A stretch of DNA of 38,000 bases from an uncultured Methanobrevibacter sp. (lineage in GTDB: Archaea; Methanobacteriota; Methanobacteria; Methanobacteriales; Methanobacteriaceae). Below, piece by piece: positions 27,563-35,324 of the stretch. Location of the stretch: NCBI GenBank assembly GCA_902789505.1, contig CADAOO010000020.1, positions 1 to 38,000 on the forward strand, read 5' to 3'. The position numbers and the translations under genes are program-made. The notes below the pieces were generated by a model. That model saw only the letters and a program-made list of their open reading frames with translations. It did no database searches and had not been told where the DNA came from. Position 1 is the first letter of the stretch; every line of letters starts with the position of its first letter.

Positions 27563-27754
27563 TATAATTGGATTTCATGATGCTTGATTTTCGATTAAAA
27601 GTGAAATCTTGCTGAAACGGCTGAAAATAATTTTTAGGATTGTTGAAGTTCCAATAAATATTAGCATGATATTGAGAATTCATCAACTAATGGACTGTTA
27701 ATTCGCTATTGGGGGTCTCAAGACAGATAAACTTGTCAGAAGTTAGGAGATAAT
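27563..27754 (+). promoter_or_regulatory. Leader region of aldo/keto reductase gene
   Basis: A 192-base spacer without a gene. A TATA-like CCAATAAATATTAG near 27650 would give a leader of about 70-80 bases before AGGAGA at 27745-27750. The short palindrome GTCTCAAGAC lies near 27715-27724. No known riboswitch fold is recognised. Confidence 0.35.
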
Positions 27755-28978
27755 ATGCAGTATAGACAGATTAAAAAAAATGGGGATGAATTGTCTGCTT
27801 TAGGCTTTGGAGCAATGAGGCTGCCATTGAAAAATGGTAAAATTGACAGGGATAAAGCAAAGGAACTTATTTATTATGCAATTGATAATGGAGTAAATTT
27901 CATTGATACCGCATATCTTTATGGTGACAGTGAGACATTTCTTGGTGAGATTTTAACTGATGAATATAAATCCAAAGTTAAACTGTGCACTAAATTGCCT
28001 TCAATCAATGTAAGAAAATATGAAGATATGGAAATTTTCTTAAATGAGCAGTTGAGGAGGCTTAGAGTTGAATGCATTGATTATTATCTTATTCATGCCG
28101 TTGATTTAAAGACCGTTAGGCGTTTGATTAAAAGGGATTTAATTAAATTTATTGACAAGGCCAAATCAGAAGGCAAAATAAAAAACATCGGATTTTCATA
28201 TCATGGGCCTAAAGATGAGTTTGAAGTTATTCTGGATGCCTACGACTGGGATGTTGTAATGGTCCAGTATAATTATTTCGATGAAAATGTTCAGGCAAGC
28301 ATTGAAGGCATAGAATGTGCTGCATCTAAGGATATGGGTGTTTTTGTAATGGAGCCTCTTAAGGGAGGGATATTAGCTGGAAAAATGCCGAAAGATGCTG
28401 AAGAAATATTCAAAAAGGCAGACCCTGATAAAAGCACTGCTCAATGGGCAATGCAGTGGGTTTTAAATAACCGAAATATTACATGTGTTTTATCTGGAAT
28501 GAATAGCTTCGAACAGCTTGAGGAAAATTTGGCCATTTCCGATAAGACCACTCCTTTATCAATGACCTTTGAAGAGATGGAAACTGTTGAACTTGTAAAA
28601 AGGGTCATGAGGAATTCTCTAAAAATCAATTGCTCGACATGCGGCTATTGCATGCCATGCACTCAAGGGGTAAACATTCCGGAATGCATCAAGATTTACA
28701 ATGAAAAATTCTTGTTTGACAATAAGGGATTCATTAATCGGTCTTTAATGGATTATTATCAGTATGTTGGGGGAATTATGGGTTCCAAAGGCAATGCCGG
28801 TCTGTGCAATGCCTGCGGAAAATGCTTAAGGAAATGCCCTCAAAAACTGGATATTATAAGTGAGCTGAAAAAGGTAAAGAAAGAATTTGAATTTCCAGGC
28901 GGTAAATATATATTGTTGTTCGTAGAAAAAATTGGTTTTCCAATTTATAAACAAATAATAAAGCTTTTAAATCGCTAA
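27755..28978 (+). CDS. Aldo/keto reductase with C-terminal 4Fe-4S domain
   Basis: A 407-residue fusion. The N-terminal (about 1-285) TIM-barrel aldo/keto reductase has the catalytic-type residues DTAYLYG (Asp and Tyr), KLCTKLPS (Lys) and YYLIHAV (His). The C-terminal part carries two Cys clusters: CSTCGYCMPCTQGVNIPEC and CNACGKCLRKCPQKLD, a ferredoxin-like pair of 4Fe-4S sites. This layout is common in anaerobes and suggests electron exchange with ferredoxin-type carriers instead of NAD(P)H alone; the substrate is unknown. AGGAGA ends five bases or fewer upstream of the ATG. Its stop overlaps the tail-to-tail small gene by four bases. Confidence 0.93.
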   Translation: MQYRQIKKNGDELSALGFGAMRLPLKNGKIDRDKAKELIYYAIDNGVNFIDTAYLYGDSETFLGEILTDEYKSKVKLCTKLPSINVRKYEDMEIFLNEQLRRLRVECIDYYLIHAVDLKTVRRLIKRDLIKFIDKAKSEGKIKNIGFSYHGPKDEFEVILDAYDWDVVMVQYNYFDENVQASIEGIECAASKDMGVFVMEPLKGGILAGKMPKDAEEIFKKADPDKSTAQWAMQWVLNNRNITCVLSGMNSFEQLEENLAISDKTTPLSMTFEEMETVELVKRVMRNSLKINCSTCGYCMPCTQGVNIPECIKIYNEKFLFDNKGFINRSLMDYYQYVGGIMGSKGNAGLCNACGKCLRKCPQKLDIISELKKVKKEFEFPGGKYILLFVEKIGFPIYKQIIKLLNR

Positions 28979-29121
28979 TTATACCTTTTGAAAAAATGTT
29001 CCTGTGATTTTACCACATCATATGTTTCCCTCCAGATATTTTCCCGCACGATATCAGTAATTTCAATGAATTTTTCATTTGTTCTTTGCTTTTTAAAATA
29101 TTCATATAGGTCATATGGCAT
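28975..29121 (-). CDS. Small hypothetical protein (48 residues)
   Basis: A complete 48-codon frame, MPYDLYEYFKKQRTNEKF...EHFFKRYN, is charged and aromatic-rich. GTGAT lies 4 bases before the ATG, and a TATA-like AATATATTAATTTAATA lies upstream on this strand. It fills most of a spacer that has no other gene. It ends tail-to-tail with the aldo/keto reductase gene, overlapping its stop by four bases. No family is recognised; a real protein is likely but not certain. Confidence 0.55.
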   Translation of the reverse strand: MPYDLYEYFKKQRTNEKFIEITDIVRENIWRETYDVVKSQEHFFKRYN

Positions 29122-29290
29122 TATAATCACTTGAATTATTAAATTAATATATTATTTCTACTTATATTTTATTTAAGACTTGTTGAAGTCTTTTAAAAAA
29201 ATTGTAGTCATAAAACCATCTTATTTAAACTTTTCCCTAACTGATAACATTATATATTTTAAAATCCAAGTTTAATTATAGGTGAAAAAT
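29122..29290. promoter_or_regulatory. Divergent promoter region of Cys-peptide/radical SAM unit
   Basis: TATA-like ATTATATATTTTAA near 29249-29262 lies about 30-40 bases before the ATG at 29291, which has GGTGA at 29281-29285. A 7-bp inverted repeat AAGACTT-GTTG-AAGTCTT at 29175-29192 sits mid-spacer and may be an operator or hairpin. Confidence 0.45.
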
Positions 29291-29500
29291 ATGAAAGTTG
29301 AAGAATTATTGGCACCATGCCCTAAATGCGGTTCTAAAGATAAGATTGCTCACAGGAAATTATTGGATAATCACAGGGCTCACGCAGAAATGAATACAGT
29401 AAAATGTGAAGAATGCGGTTATATTTTCTTTGTAAATGAGAATATGGATCCTGATGAGAAAAAACAACTGTTGATGGAATTAAATAAAATTCGCACATAA
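29291..29500 (+). CDS. Cys-rich peptide, probable radical SAM substrate (methanogen type)
   Basis: A 69-residue protein from the ATG at 29291 (GGTGA at 29281-29285; an in-frame GTG at 29282 lies in that site). It has two CxxC pairs (C10/C13 and C39/C42), each followed by Gly, around a conserved-looking HRKLLDNHRAHAEMNTVKC. It resembles the methanogen Cys-rich peptide family (TIGR04165) that is paired with TIGR04083-type radical SAM enzymes. The radical SAM gene starts 2 bases downstream. An alternative reading is an ordinary zinc-ribbon protein; the four Cys would fit that equally well. There is no leader peptide cleavage site that I can identify. Confidence 0.75.
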   Translation: MKVEELLAPCPKCGSKDKIAHRKLLDNHRAHAEMNTVKCEECGYIFFVNENMDPDEKKQLLMELNKIRT

Positions 29501-29502
29501 AA

Positions 29503-30630
29503 ATGACATTTCATGTAATGATTATCCCCACATTAAACTGTCCATCAAACTGTAAATACTGTTGGGGATCTGAAAATAAAAAAGAAATGATGGATTTGGA
29601 AATAATCGACCAGATTATTGATTGGTTAGCTGATTTTAGAGATGATAATGTTCACTTCACATTTCACGGCGGCGAACCTCTTCTTGCAGGATATGATTTT
29701 TATGAAACTGCACTGGAAAAACTGTCACAAATACCTAATTTGGACGGCTTTTCGCTTCAAAGCAATATCTGGCTTTTGAGCGATGAACTCATTGATCTGT
29801 TTGTAAAGTATAATGTGGTCGTCAGTACAAGCATTGATGGTCCAAAGGAAATCAACGATTATCAGAGGGGAGACGGTTATTTCGACAAGACAATGTCCAA
29901 ATATGAACTTGCAAAAAGCAAGGGTTTGACAATTAACTTTGTTTTAACAGTAACTGATTACTCAAAAGATTTTTCAGATGAACTGTATGAATTTTTCAAG
30001 GGTGAGAGGATGAGCCTGAAGATTCATGCCGCACTTCCATCACTGAGGGGAGATAATGCTGATCCTTGGGCTCTTGACCAGGAGGAACATGGAAAACTGT
30101 TGGTTGATTGGTTGGACAAGTATCTTTATGACTTGGACAAGTTCTCAATTATGGATTTGGACCATATCTGCAAATCTTCACTCAGACGAAGGGGAACCCT
30201 CTGTACTTTTGCAGACTGTATCGGAACAACGCTGGCTGTAGGTTCAGACGGTTCAATATACCCATGTTACAGATTTGTCGGAATGCCTGAGTATGTTTTG
30301 GGAAATGTTGCAGATACTCCAAGTTTTGATGATTTAAAGGAGTCTGATGCCTGGTCTAAACTTATGGAATTCAGAGAATATGTTGATGAGAACTGCAAGA
30401 AATGCAGATATGTAAAATACTGTGAAGGTGGATGTCCTTACAATGCAATTGTGGCATATCAGACACCTCAGGCAGTTGATCCTCAGTGCACTGCATATAA
30501 AATGATTTTTGGAGAAGTTTCAAAAAGGATGAACAAGGAATTTGCAAAATCCGCCTTTGGAATGGGTGCACCGGCCCCAAGAAAGGAAGGTGAACCGTTC
30601 AGCATAATGGATTTGGCTATGAAGATGTGA
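29503..30630 (+). CDS. Radical SAM/SPASM peptide-modifying enzyme (TIGR04083-like)
   Basis: A 375-residue radical SAM protein. The N-terminal CxxxCxxC (C13, C17, C20) binds the catalytic 4Fe-4S cluster and S-adenosylmethionine; HGGEPLL at 55-61 is the GGEP motif. The C-terminal SPASM-type region has C234, C239, C255, then CxxC at 298/301, C307, C311 and C329, enough for two auxiliary clusters. This is the architecture of peptide and sactipeptide maturases and of anaerobic sulfatase activators. I match it to the methanogen putative peptide-modifying group by its context with the small Cys-rich protein immediately upstream (2-base gap). The modification is not known. Confidence 0.87.
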   Translation: MTFHVMIIPTLNCPSNCKYCWGSENKKEMMDLEIIDQIIDWLADFRDDNVHFTFHGGEPLLAGYDFYETALEKLSQIPNLDGFSLQSNIWLLSDELIDLFVKYNVVVSTSIDGPKEINDYQRGDGYFDKTMSKYELAKSKGLTINFVLTVTDYSKDFSDELYEFFKGERMSLKIHAALPSLRGDNADPWALDQEEHGKLLVDWLDKYLYDLDKFSIMDLDHICKSSLRRRGTLCTFADCIGTTLAVGSDGSIYPCYRFVGMPEYVLGNVADTPSFDDLKESDAWSKLMEFREYVDENCKKCRYVKYCEGGCPYNAIVAYQTPQAVDPQCTAYKMIFGEVSKRMNKEFAKSAFGMGAPAPRKEGEPFSIMDLAMKM

Positions 30631-30634
30631 TATC

Positions 30635-30760
30635 ATGATATGCGATGACTGTCAGCATTTGGAATTCAGAAACAAGTACAAGATTGTATGCAAGGTGCAT
30701 GAACACCTGTTGCTTGATGTTAAGCAGTGCCAAAACTTCAAAAAGAAAGATGAGGAATAA
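30635..30760 (+). CDS. Tiny Cys/His-rich protein after radical SAM gene (41 residues)
   Basis: A 41-residue frame that starts 4 bases after the radical SAM stop, with GTGAT formed by that stop. It begins MICDDCQHLEF and contains CxxC (C3, C6), C19 with nearby His22 and His24, and C32 near the end (VKQCQNFKKKDEE). The pattern looks like a small zinc-binding knuckle, or a second substrate or partner of the enzyme. It is short, but its position, ribosome binding site and Cys pattern support coding. No function is known. Confidence 0.65.
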   Translation: MICDDCQHLEFRNKYKIVCKVHEHLLLDVKQCQNFKKKDEE

Positions 30761-30914
30761 CCAATACTGTATATTGCCATTCTTGTATTCAATCTTTTAA
30801 TATTTATTTTAATTTTTTTCACAAACCGTCACGATAAAATCATACTGAAACTTAAAAGTAATTATTTGATAAAGTCTTTTAAATTTCAAATAGAATTTCC
30901 ACTAATTTTCATCA

Positions 30915-30958
30915 AGTAATAATGAGTATTTAAATGAACTCCAAAAAAGTAATACTTT
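30915..30958 (+). repeat. Operator module copy 1
   Basis: Left half-site is the variant AGTAATAAT (30915-30923); right half-site AGTAATACT is at 30948-30956, followed by a TATA-like TTTTATATA (30957-30964). Confidence 0.7.
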
Positions 30959-30987
30959 TATATACTTCCAATTACTAAATACTAAAT

Positions 30988-31031
30988 AGTAATACTGAGT
31001 ATTTAAATGAACTCAAAAAAAGTAATACTTT
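30988..31031 (+). repeat. Operator module copy 2
   Basis: Half-sites AGTAATACT are at 30988-30996 and 31021-31029. The left one forms the perfect palindrome AATACTGAGTATT (30991-31003). Confidence 0.75.
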
Positions 31032-31107
31032 TTGGCTGTTGGTACTTACGAAATTTAATTTTTTGATGTTATTTAAAATTCATGGGATGTTCATTAAAAA
31101 ATTTTTG

Positions 31108-31151
31108 AGTAATACTGAGTATTTAAATAAACTTAAAAAAAGTAATACTTT
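31108..31151 (+). repeat. Operator module copy 3, next to the gene
   Basis: Half-sites AGTAATACT are at 31108-31116 and 31141-31149, with the palindrome AATACTGAGTATT at 31111-31123. It differs from copy 2 at two positions. Confidence 0.75.
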
Positions 31152-31163
31152 GAGGTAATATTT

Positions 31164-33212
31164 ATGATTGATGAAATAATAGATTTCCTGTTTGGTCTAA
31201 AAATGACTATTATTTCCGGTATATTTTTATTGATTGCGGTCATTTTTATGATCTTGGGAATTGACACACCAGTTTACTTAAACCCCGCATGGGGAACAGT
31301 AATAATAAGCGGCATCCCAATGCTGCTTCTGGCTATGACCAGATTAATTCGTGAAAAATGGATTTCATCCGCATTGTTGATTGCAATTGCTATGGTTGCA
31401 TCACTTCTGATTGGTGAAATATTTGCCGCAGGTGAAGTTGCATGGATTATGGCGTTAGGTGCTCTTTTAGAAGACTGGACAGTTGAAAGAGCTAAAAAAG
31501 GTTTGAGAAATTTAATCAATTTGACTCCGCAAACCGGAAGAAGGATTGTTGATGGAAAAGAGGAAGTAATCTCTGTAGATGAAATTAAAATCGGAGATAC
31601 TTTAAGAATTCTTCCGGGTGAAAGCGTACCTGTAGACGGTAAAATTATTAATGGTACTTCCTCTATTGACCAATCCATTATGACCGGTGAATCTCTGCCT
31701 ATTGATAAGGAAGTGGGTGATGAGGTATTCTGTGGTACTATGAATATGTATGGTGCAATTGACATTAAGGCCACAAGTTTGGGTGAAAATTCATCTCTTC
31801 AAAAATTAATTGATCTTGTAAAGGCTGCGGATGAAAAACAGGCACCAACACAAAGGATTGCTGATAAATGGGCAACCTGGCTGGTTCCTGTTGCCTTGAT
31901 TATTGCAATTGCTGCATGGCTGATTACAGGCAATATTGAAAGAGGAGTAACAGTTCTTGTTGTATTCTGTCCTTGTGCGCTGATTTTAGCAACACCAACT
32001 GCCATTATGGCGGCAATTGGTCAGGCAACTAAATACGGAGTTCTAATAAAATCCGGTGAAGCACTGGAGACATTGGGTGGATTAAATACTTTGGTATTCG
32101 ATAAAACCGGTACTTTGACTTATGGTAATTTAGAAGTTTCTGATGTTATTCCTATAAAAGAGGATTTATCTAAGTTGGATTTACTTAAAATTGTAGCTTC
32201 ATGTGAAAAACTAAGTGAACATCCATTGGCGAAAGCTATTGTCAACAATGCTCGTGAAGCAGAAATTGACATTGAAGAACCGCAAGACTTTAAAATGTAT
32301 CCCGGAAAGGGTGTCACATGTTTGAATTCTTATGGTAGTGTATATGCAGGAAACTCCAAATTCCTATCAGAAAATAATATTGATGTTAATGTGGATGATC
32401 ACTTGGACAAACTAAAGCATGAAGGAAAGGCTTCAATTATTGTTGCATTAAACGATGAAGTTATAGGCTTGATTGGATTGTCTGATGTGATTCGTGAAGA
32501 TTCCAAAAAGATGATTGATAGCCTGCACGATTTGGGTACTGAAACTATATTGCTCACTGGAGATAACACAGAAACTGCTAATTATTTTGCATCTAAAGTT
32601 GGAATTGGTAAAGTTTACGGTAATTTGCTTCCTGAGGAAAAACTTTCATGGATTGAAAAGTTTAAAAATGAAGGTAAAAAGGTATGTATGATTGGTGACG
32701 GTGTAAATGATGCACCTGCACTTAAGACAGCTGATGTCAGTGTAGCTATGGGTTCTGTTGGAAGTGATGTTGCTATCGAAGCTGCCGACATTGCCCTTTT
32801 AGGTGATGACATAGGTAAAATACCATATCTTAAAAAACTTTCTAATTCCACTTTATTTACAATTAAAGCAAATATTGCTATTTCCATGACAATCAATGCC
32901 GTAGCTATTGTCTGTTCTGTTTTAGGTCTTTTAAATCCTGTTACAGGTGCAATTGTTCACAATGCAGGCTCATGTCTTGTTGTATTGAATGCGGCATTAT
33001 TATATGACAGGCACTTCGATGATTCAATTAAAAAAATCGATACTGAAAATGTTGAGCATTCACATTATCACTTCCACAACGACGGAGAGCACACCCATTC
33101 TCACGAGGGCATTGAAATAATTGATGAAATCCAAACAGACAATGGAATTAAGCATATGCATGTCCACAAACATGCTATGGACAGACAAAGTTGTGAAGCA
33201 TATCACAACTAA
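31164..33212 (+). CDS. Heavy-metal translocating P1B-type ATPase with His-rich tail
   Basis: A 682-residue metal efflux pump. The membrane CPC motif is at 269-271, the phosphorylation motif DKTGT with D313, the actuator MTGES at 173-177, the SEHPLA His-Pro at 353-354 and GDGVNDAP at 511-518. There is no N-terminal HMA domain or CxxC. The C-terminal 50 residues carry about twelve His (HSHYHFH, HTHSH, HMHVHKH at 632-670), a likely metal-binding tail. CPC excludes the SPC-type cobalt branch; Zn2+/Cd2+ or Cu+ cannot be separated with certainty, and HNAGS in the last helix differs from the DxG of ZntA-like pumps. It stands alone, behind the triplicated operator region. Confidence 0.92.
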   Translation: MIDEIIDFLFGLKMTIISGIFLLIAVIFMILGIDTPVYLNPAWGTVIISGIPMLLLAMTRLIREKWISSALLIAIAMVASLLIGEIFAAGEVAWIMALGALLEDWTVERAKKGLRNLINLTPQTGRRIVDGKEEVISVDEIKIGDTLRILPGESVPVDGKIINGTSSIDQSIMTGESLPIDKEVGDEVFCGTMNMYGAIDIKATSLGENSSLQKLIDLVKAADEKQAPTQRIADKWATWLVPVALIIAIAAWLITGNIERGVTVLVVFCPCALILATPTAIMAAIGQATKYGVLIKSGEALETLGGLNTLVFDKTGTLTYGNLEVSDVIPIKEDLSKLDLLKIVASCEKLSEHPLAKAIVNNAREAEIDIEEPQDFKMYPGKGVTCLNSYGSVYAGNSKFLSENNIDVNVDDHLDKLKHEGKASIIVALNDEVIGLIGLSDVIREDSKKMIDSLHDLGTETILLTGDNTETANYFASKVGIGKVYGNLLPEEKLSWIEKFKNEGKKVCMIGDGVNDAPALKTADVSVAMGSVGSDVAIEAADIALLGDDIGKIPYLKKLSNSTLFTIKANIAISMTINAVAIVCSVLGLLNPVTGAIVHNAGSCLVVLNAALLYDRHFDDSIKKIDTENVEHSHYHFHNDGEHTHSHEGIEIIDEIQTDNGIKHMHVHKHAMDRQSCEAYHN

Positions 33213-33279
33213 TCTTTTTCTTTTTTTTCATCAAAACTAATAAATAGTTAGTTGAATAATCTTATTTGTAGTGATAAAT

Positions 33280-34269
33280 ATGGATGATAAAATAATTTTA
33301 GGGCTTCCGAAGGGAAGTTTGAATAATGTTAAAAGAGGTAACACTTACCAATTATTTGTTGATGCAGGTTATGAAGTAAAAGGATACGAACCTGGTGATG
33401 AGGCTTATGAAATCGAAATATTGAATGATGATGAGATTATTGCTTTTTTAACTCGTCCGCAATCCACTCCTGTCGAATTGAACAGGGGAATAATTGACAT
33501 TGCCATTGTTGGTGAGGATTGGGTTAAAGAGGAATCCGTTTTAAGAAAAACCAATACTGTTAAAATTGGAGATTTGGATTATGGAAAAACCCGTCTGATT
33601 GTTGCTGTTCCGAAAGACTCTCCTTATAACAGTTTATCAGATCTTTTCAGAGCAAATAAAGATAGAAAAACTCCAATATTATGCTTTACTGAATATCCTA
33701 ATTTGACCAGAAAATTCATTATGGAAAACGAAGTTTATCAGGAAATATACGGAGATGCAGTGCCGTTTGTCCAGGTTAGGGGTCTGACTGACGGTGACAA
33801 TGAAATGGTACAGGTAATCAACTCTGATGGTGCAACTGAGGTTTACATTGCTAAAGGTGCTGATTTAATTGTTGACAATACTCAAACAGGTAGCAGCTTG
33901 AGAAAAGCAGGATTGAAAGAAATCGAAACTATACTGCATTCCTCAGCGGGACTTTATGCAGGCGTAAGCTGTACAGGTGAAAAGCTTGATAAGGCAAAAA
34001 TGATTTACGAACAGCTGTTGGGAGCTATCACCGCCAAGAAATATTTTGATGTGAAATTCAATATTGCCAATAGTAAGATTGAAGATGTTTCTAGCTATTT
34101 GACTGAAAATAAACTTTGTGCAGATGAACCTACAATCACACCAGGGTCTGATTTTTCACAAATCAATGTTTTGATTCCTAAATCAAAATTCCCGGAAATG
34201 GTTGACGCAATCAAAGGATTTGATGCAACTTCAATTATCAGAAATGATTTGAAACAGTTGATTGAATAA
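33280..34269 (+). CDS. hisG: ATP phosphoribosyltransferase (long form)
   Basis: First step of histidine synthesis: joins ATP and PRPP to phosphoribosyl-ATP. The 329 residues include the C-terminal regulatory ACT-like domain of the long form, which is usually the histidine-feedback site ([17 protein letters not shown]...[20 protein letters not shown]). The catalytic domain shows [28 protein letters not shown] and a PRPP-binding stretch near [23 protein letters not shown]. The ATG at 33280 is preferred to an in-frame GTG at 33271 because AGTGAT (33270-33275) serves as ribosome binding site. No other his genes are in the window. Confidence 0.94.
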   Translation: MDDKIILGLPKGSLNNVKRGNTYQLFVDAGYEVKGYEPGDEAYEIEILNDDEIIAFLTRPQSTPVELNRGIIDIAIVGEDWVKEESVLRKTNTVKIGDLDYGKTRLIVAVPKDSPYNSLSDLFRANKDRKTPILCFTEYPNLTRKFIMENEVYQEIYGDAVPFVQVRGLTDGDNEMVQVINSDGATEVYIAKGADLIVDNTQTGSSLRKAGLKEIETILHSSAGLYAGVSCTGEKLDKAKMIYEQLLGAITAKKYFDVKFNIANSKIEDVSSYLTENKLCADEPTITPGSDFSQINVLIPKSKFPEMVDAIKGFDATSIIRNDLKQLIE

Positions 34270-34402
34270 TCATTTCATCATTTTCTTTTTTTTTAAAAAA
34301 CCGTTCAAATATTCCTTATTAAACCATCATGATAAATCATTAACATTTATATGCTATATCCTACAAAGATAATAATATTATACTATGTAATGGGGATTAA
34401 AC

Positions 34403-35305
34403 ATGTTAACATCTGTTCAAAAAGAAATTTTACAAAGTTTAATAAATTTATATCAATCCTCCAAGGGTAAATCTATCAAGGGTGAAGATATTGCTGAGGT
34501 CATGGGAAGAAATCCCGGAACAATCAGAAACCAGATGCAATCTCTTAGAAGTTTAGGTTTAGTTAAGGGAGTGCCGGGACCCAGAGGAGGATATAAGCCA
34601 ACCATTGAAGCTTATCATTCCTTGAATATTTCAGTTTCTGATGAGGATTCCAAAGTGCCGGTTTATAAAAATGGTAAAAGGATTGAGGATATTTCCGTTG
34701 CAAAAATAGAATTTACAAGTGTTCCTCAGCCTAGTGAATGTGAAGCCGCAATTAAAGTATTGGGAAGCATTAAGGGCTTGAATTTGGGTGATATCGTAAG
34801 TATTGGACCTACGCCGGTTAATAACCTGGGAATTATGGGTACCATTGTCGGCCGTGATGATATGGACAACATTCTGCTTGTTGATACAGAAACCATCAGA
34901 AGCATTCCCAAACAGACTGTTGGTGAAATTGCAAGCCGTGATGTGATTTCATTTAATATGGATTGTTCTGTAAAGGATGCTGCGAAAAAATTAAATTCAA
35001 ATGAAATTGATGGCGCTCCGGTTATGGAAAATGGAAAGGTAGTTGGAGTGTTTACAGTTACAGACTTGGTTTCGGCCATTGCAAATGACATGGAAGATGC
35101 AACTGTGGGTGAACTGATGTCTACAAATGTTGTAATTGTAAATGAAGATTTGAAAATTGCTAAAGCAATTGAAGTCATGCTTAACAAGTCCATCTCAAGA
35201 TTGATCGTGGCGGACAACGAAAACAAGCTACTGGGAATTGTCACAAGAACAGATTTGATTAATATTATAACTAATTTAGACCAGTTTCCAATAGTTACAA
35301 ACTAA
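34403..35305 (+). CDS. HTH-CBS domain transcriptional regulator
   Basis: A 300-residue protein. Residues 1-75 form a winged helix (EDIAEVMGRNPGTIRNQMQSLRSLGLV with a wing PGPRGGYKP), resembling the HrcA/Rrf2-like DNA-binding domains common in methanogens. A middle domain (about 85-175) is of unknown type. Two CBS domains follow (about 183-235, SRDVISFNMDCSVKDAAKKL, and about 240-296, MSTNVVIVNEDLKIAKAIEVM), which often bind adenine nucleotides or SAM. It is probably a ligand-controlled regulator; its targets are not visible. The deoxyhypusine synthase gene starts 19 bases after its stop, so the two may be co-transcribed. Confidence 0.85.
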   Translation: MLTSVQKEILQSLINLYQSSKGKSIKGEDIAEVMGRNPGTIRNQMQSLRSLGLVKGVPGPRGGYKPTIEAYHSLNISVSDEDSKVPVYKNGKRIEDISVAKIEFTSVPQPSECEAAIKVLGSIKGLNLGDIVSIGPTPVNNLGIMGTIVGRDDMDNILLVDTETIRSIPKQTVGEIASRDVISFNMDCSVKDAAKKLNSNEIDGAPVMENGKVVGVFTVTDLVSAIANDMEDATVGELMSTNVVIVNEDLKIAKAIEVMLNKSISRLIVADNENKLLGIVTRTDLINIITNLDQFPIVTN

Positions 35306-35324
35306 TTATGATTTAAGTGATTTA

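Larger units (their letters stand above)
30761..31163 (+). promoter_or_regulatory. Gene-free region with triplicated promoter/operator modules
   Basis: No gene is seen in these 403 bases. Three 44-base modules at 30915, 30988 and 31108 differ by two bases from one to another in the pairs I compared. Each has AGTAATACT-type half-sites exactly 33 bases apart around the TATA-like ATTTAAAT. In the last module a TATA-like TATTTAAATA (31120-31129) lies about 35-44 bases before the ATG at 31164, and a half-site (31141-31149) falls near the expected transcription start. GAGGTAA at 31152-31158 is the ribosome binding site of the metal pump. The arrangement fits repression by a metal sensor. Confidence 0.65.

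Noticed and set aside
27563..27754. Riboswitch in the leader of the aldo/keto reductase gene
   Set aside because: Only short chance-level inverted repeats were found and no known riboswitch core was recognised.
30915..31151. Three 44-bp repeats as a CRISPR array
   Set aside because: Spacing is uneven (73 and 120 bases), there are only three copies, the units carry TATA-like elements in front of a gene, and no cas genes are present.
31274..31774. Minus-strand open frame of 166 codons inside the P-type ATPase gene
   Set aside because: It runs antisense to the strongly conserved transporter, with no ribosome binding site and low-complexity composition; a shadow frame.
34726..35244. Minus-strand open frame of 172 codons inside the HTH-CBS gene
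   Set aside because: It is antisense to recognised CBS domains and Ser/Thr/Ile-rich, as reverse frames usually are.
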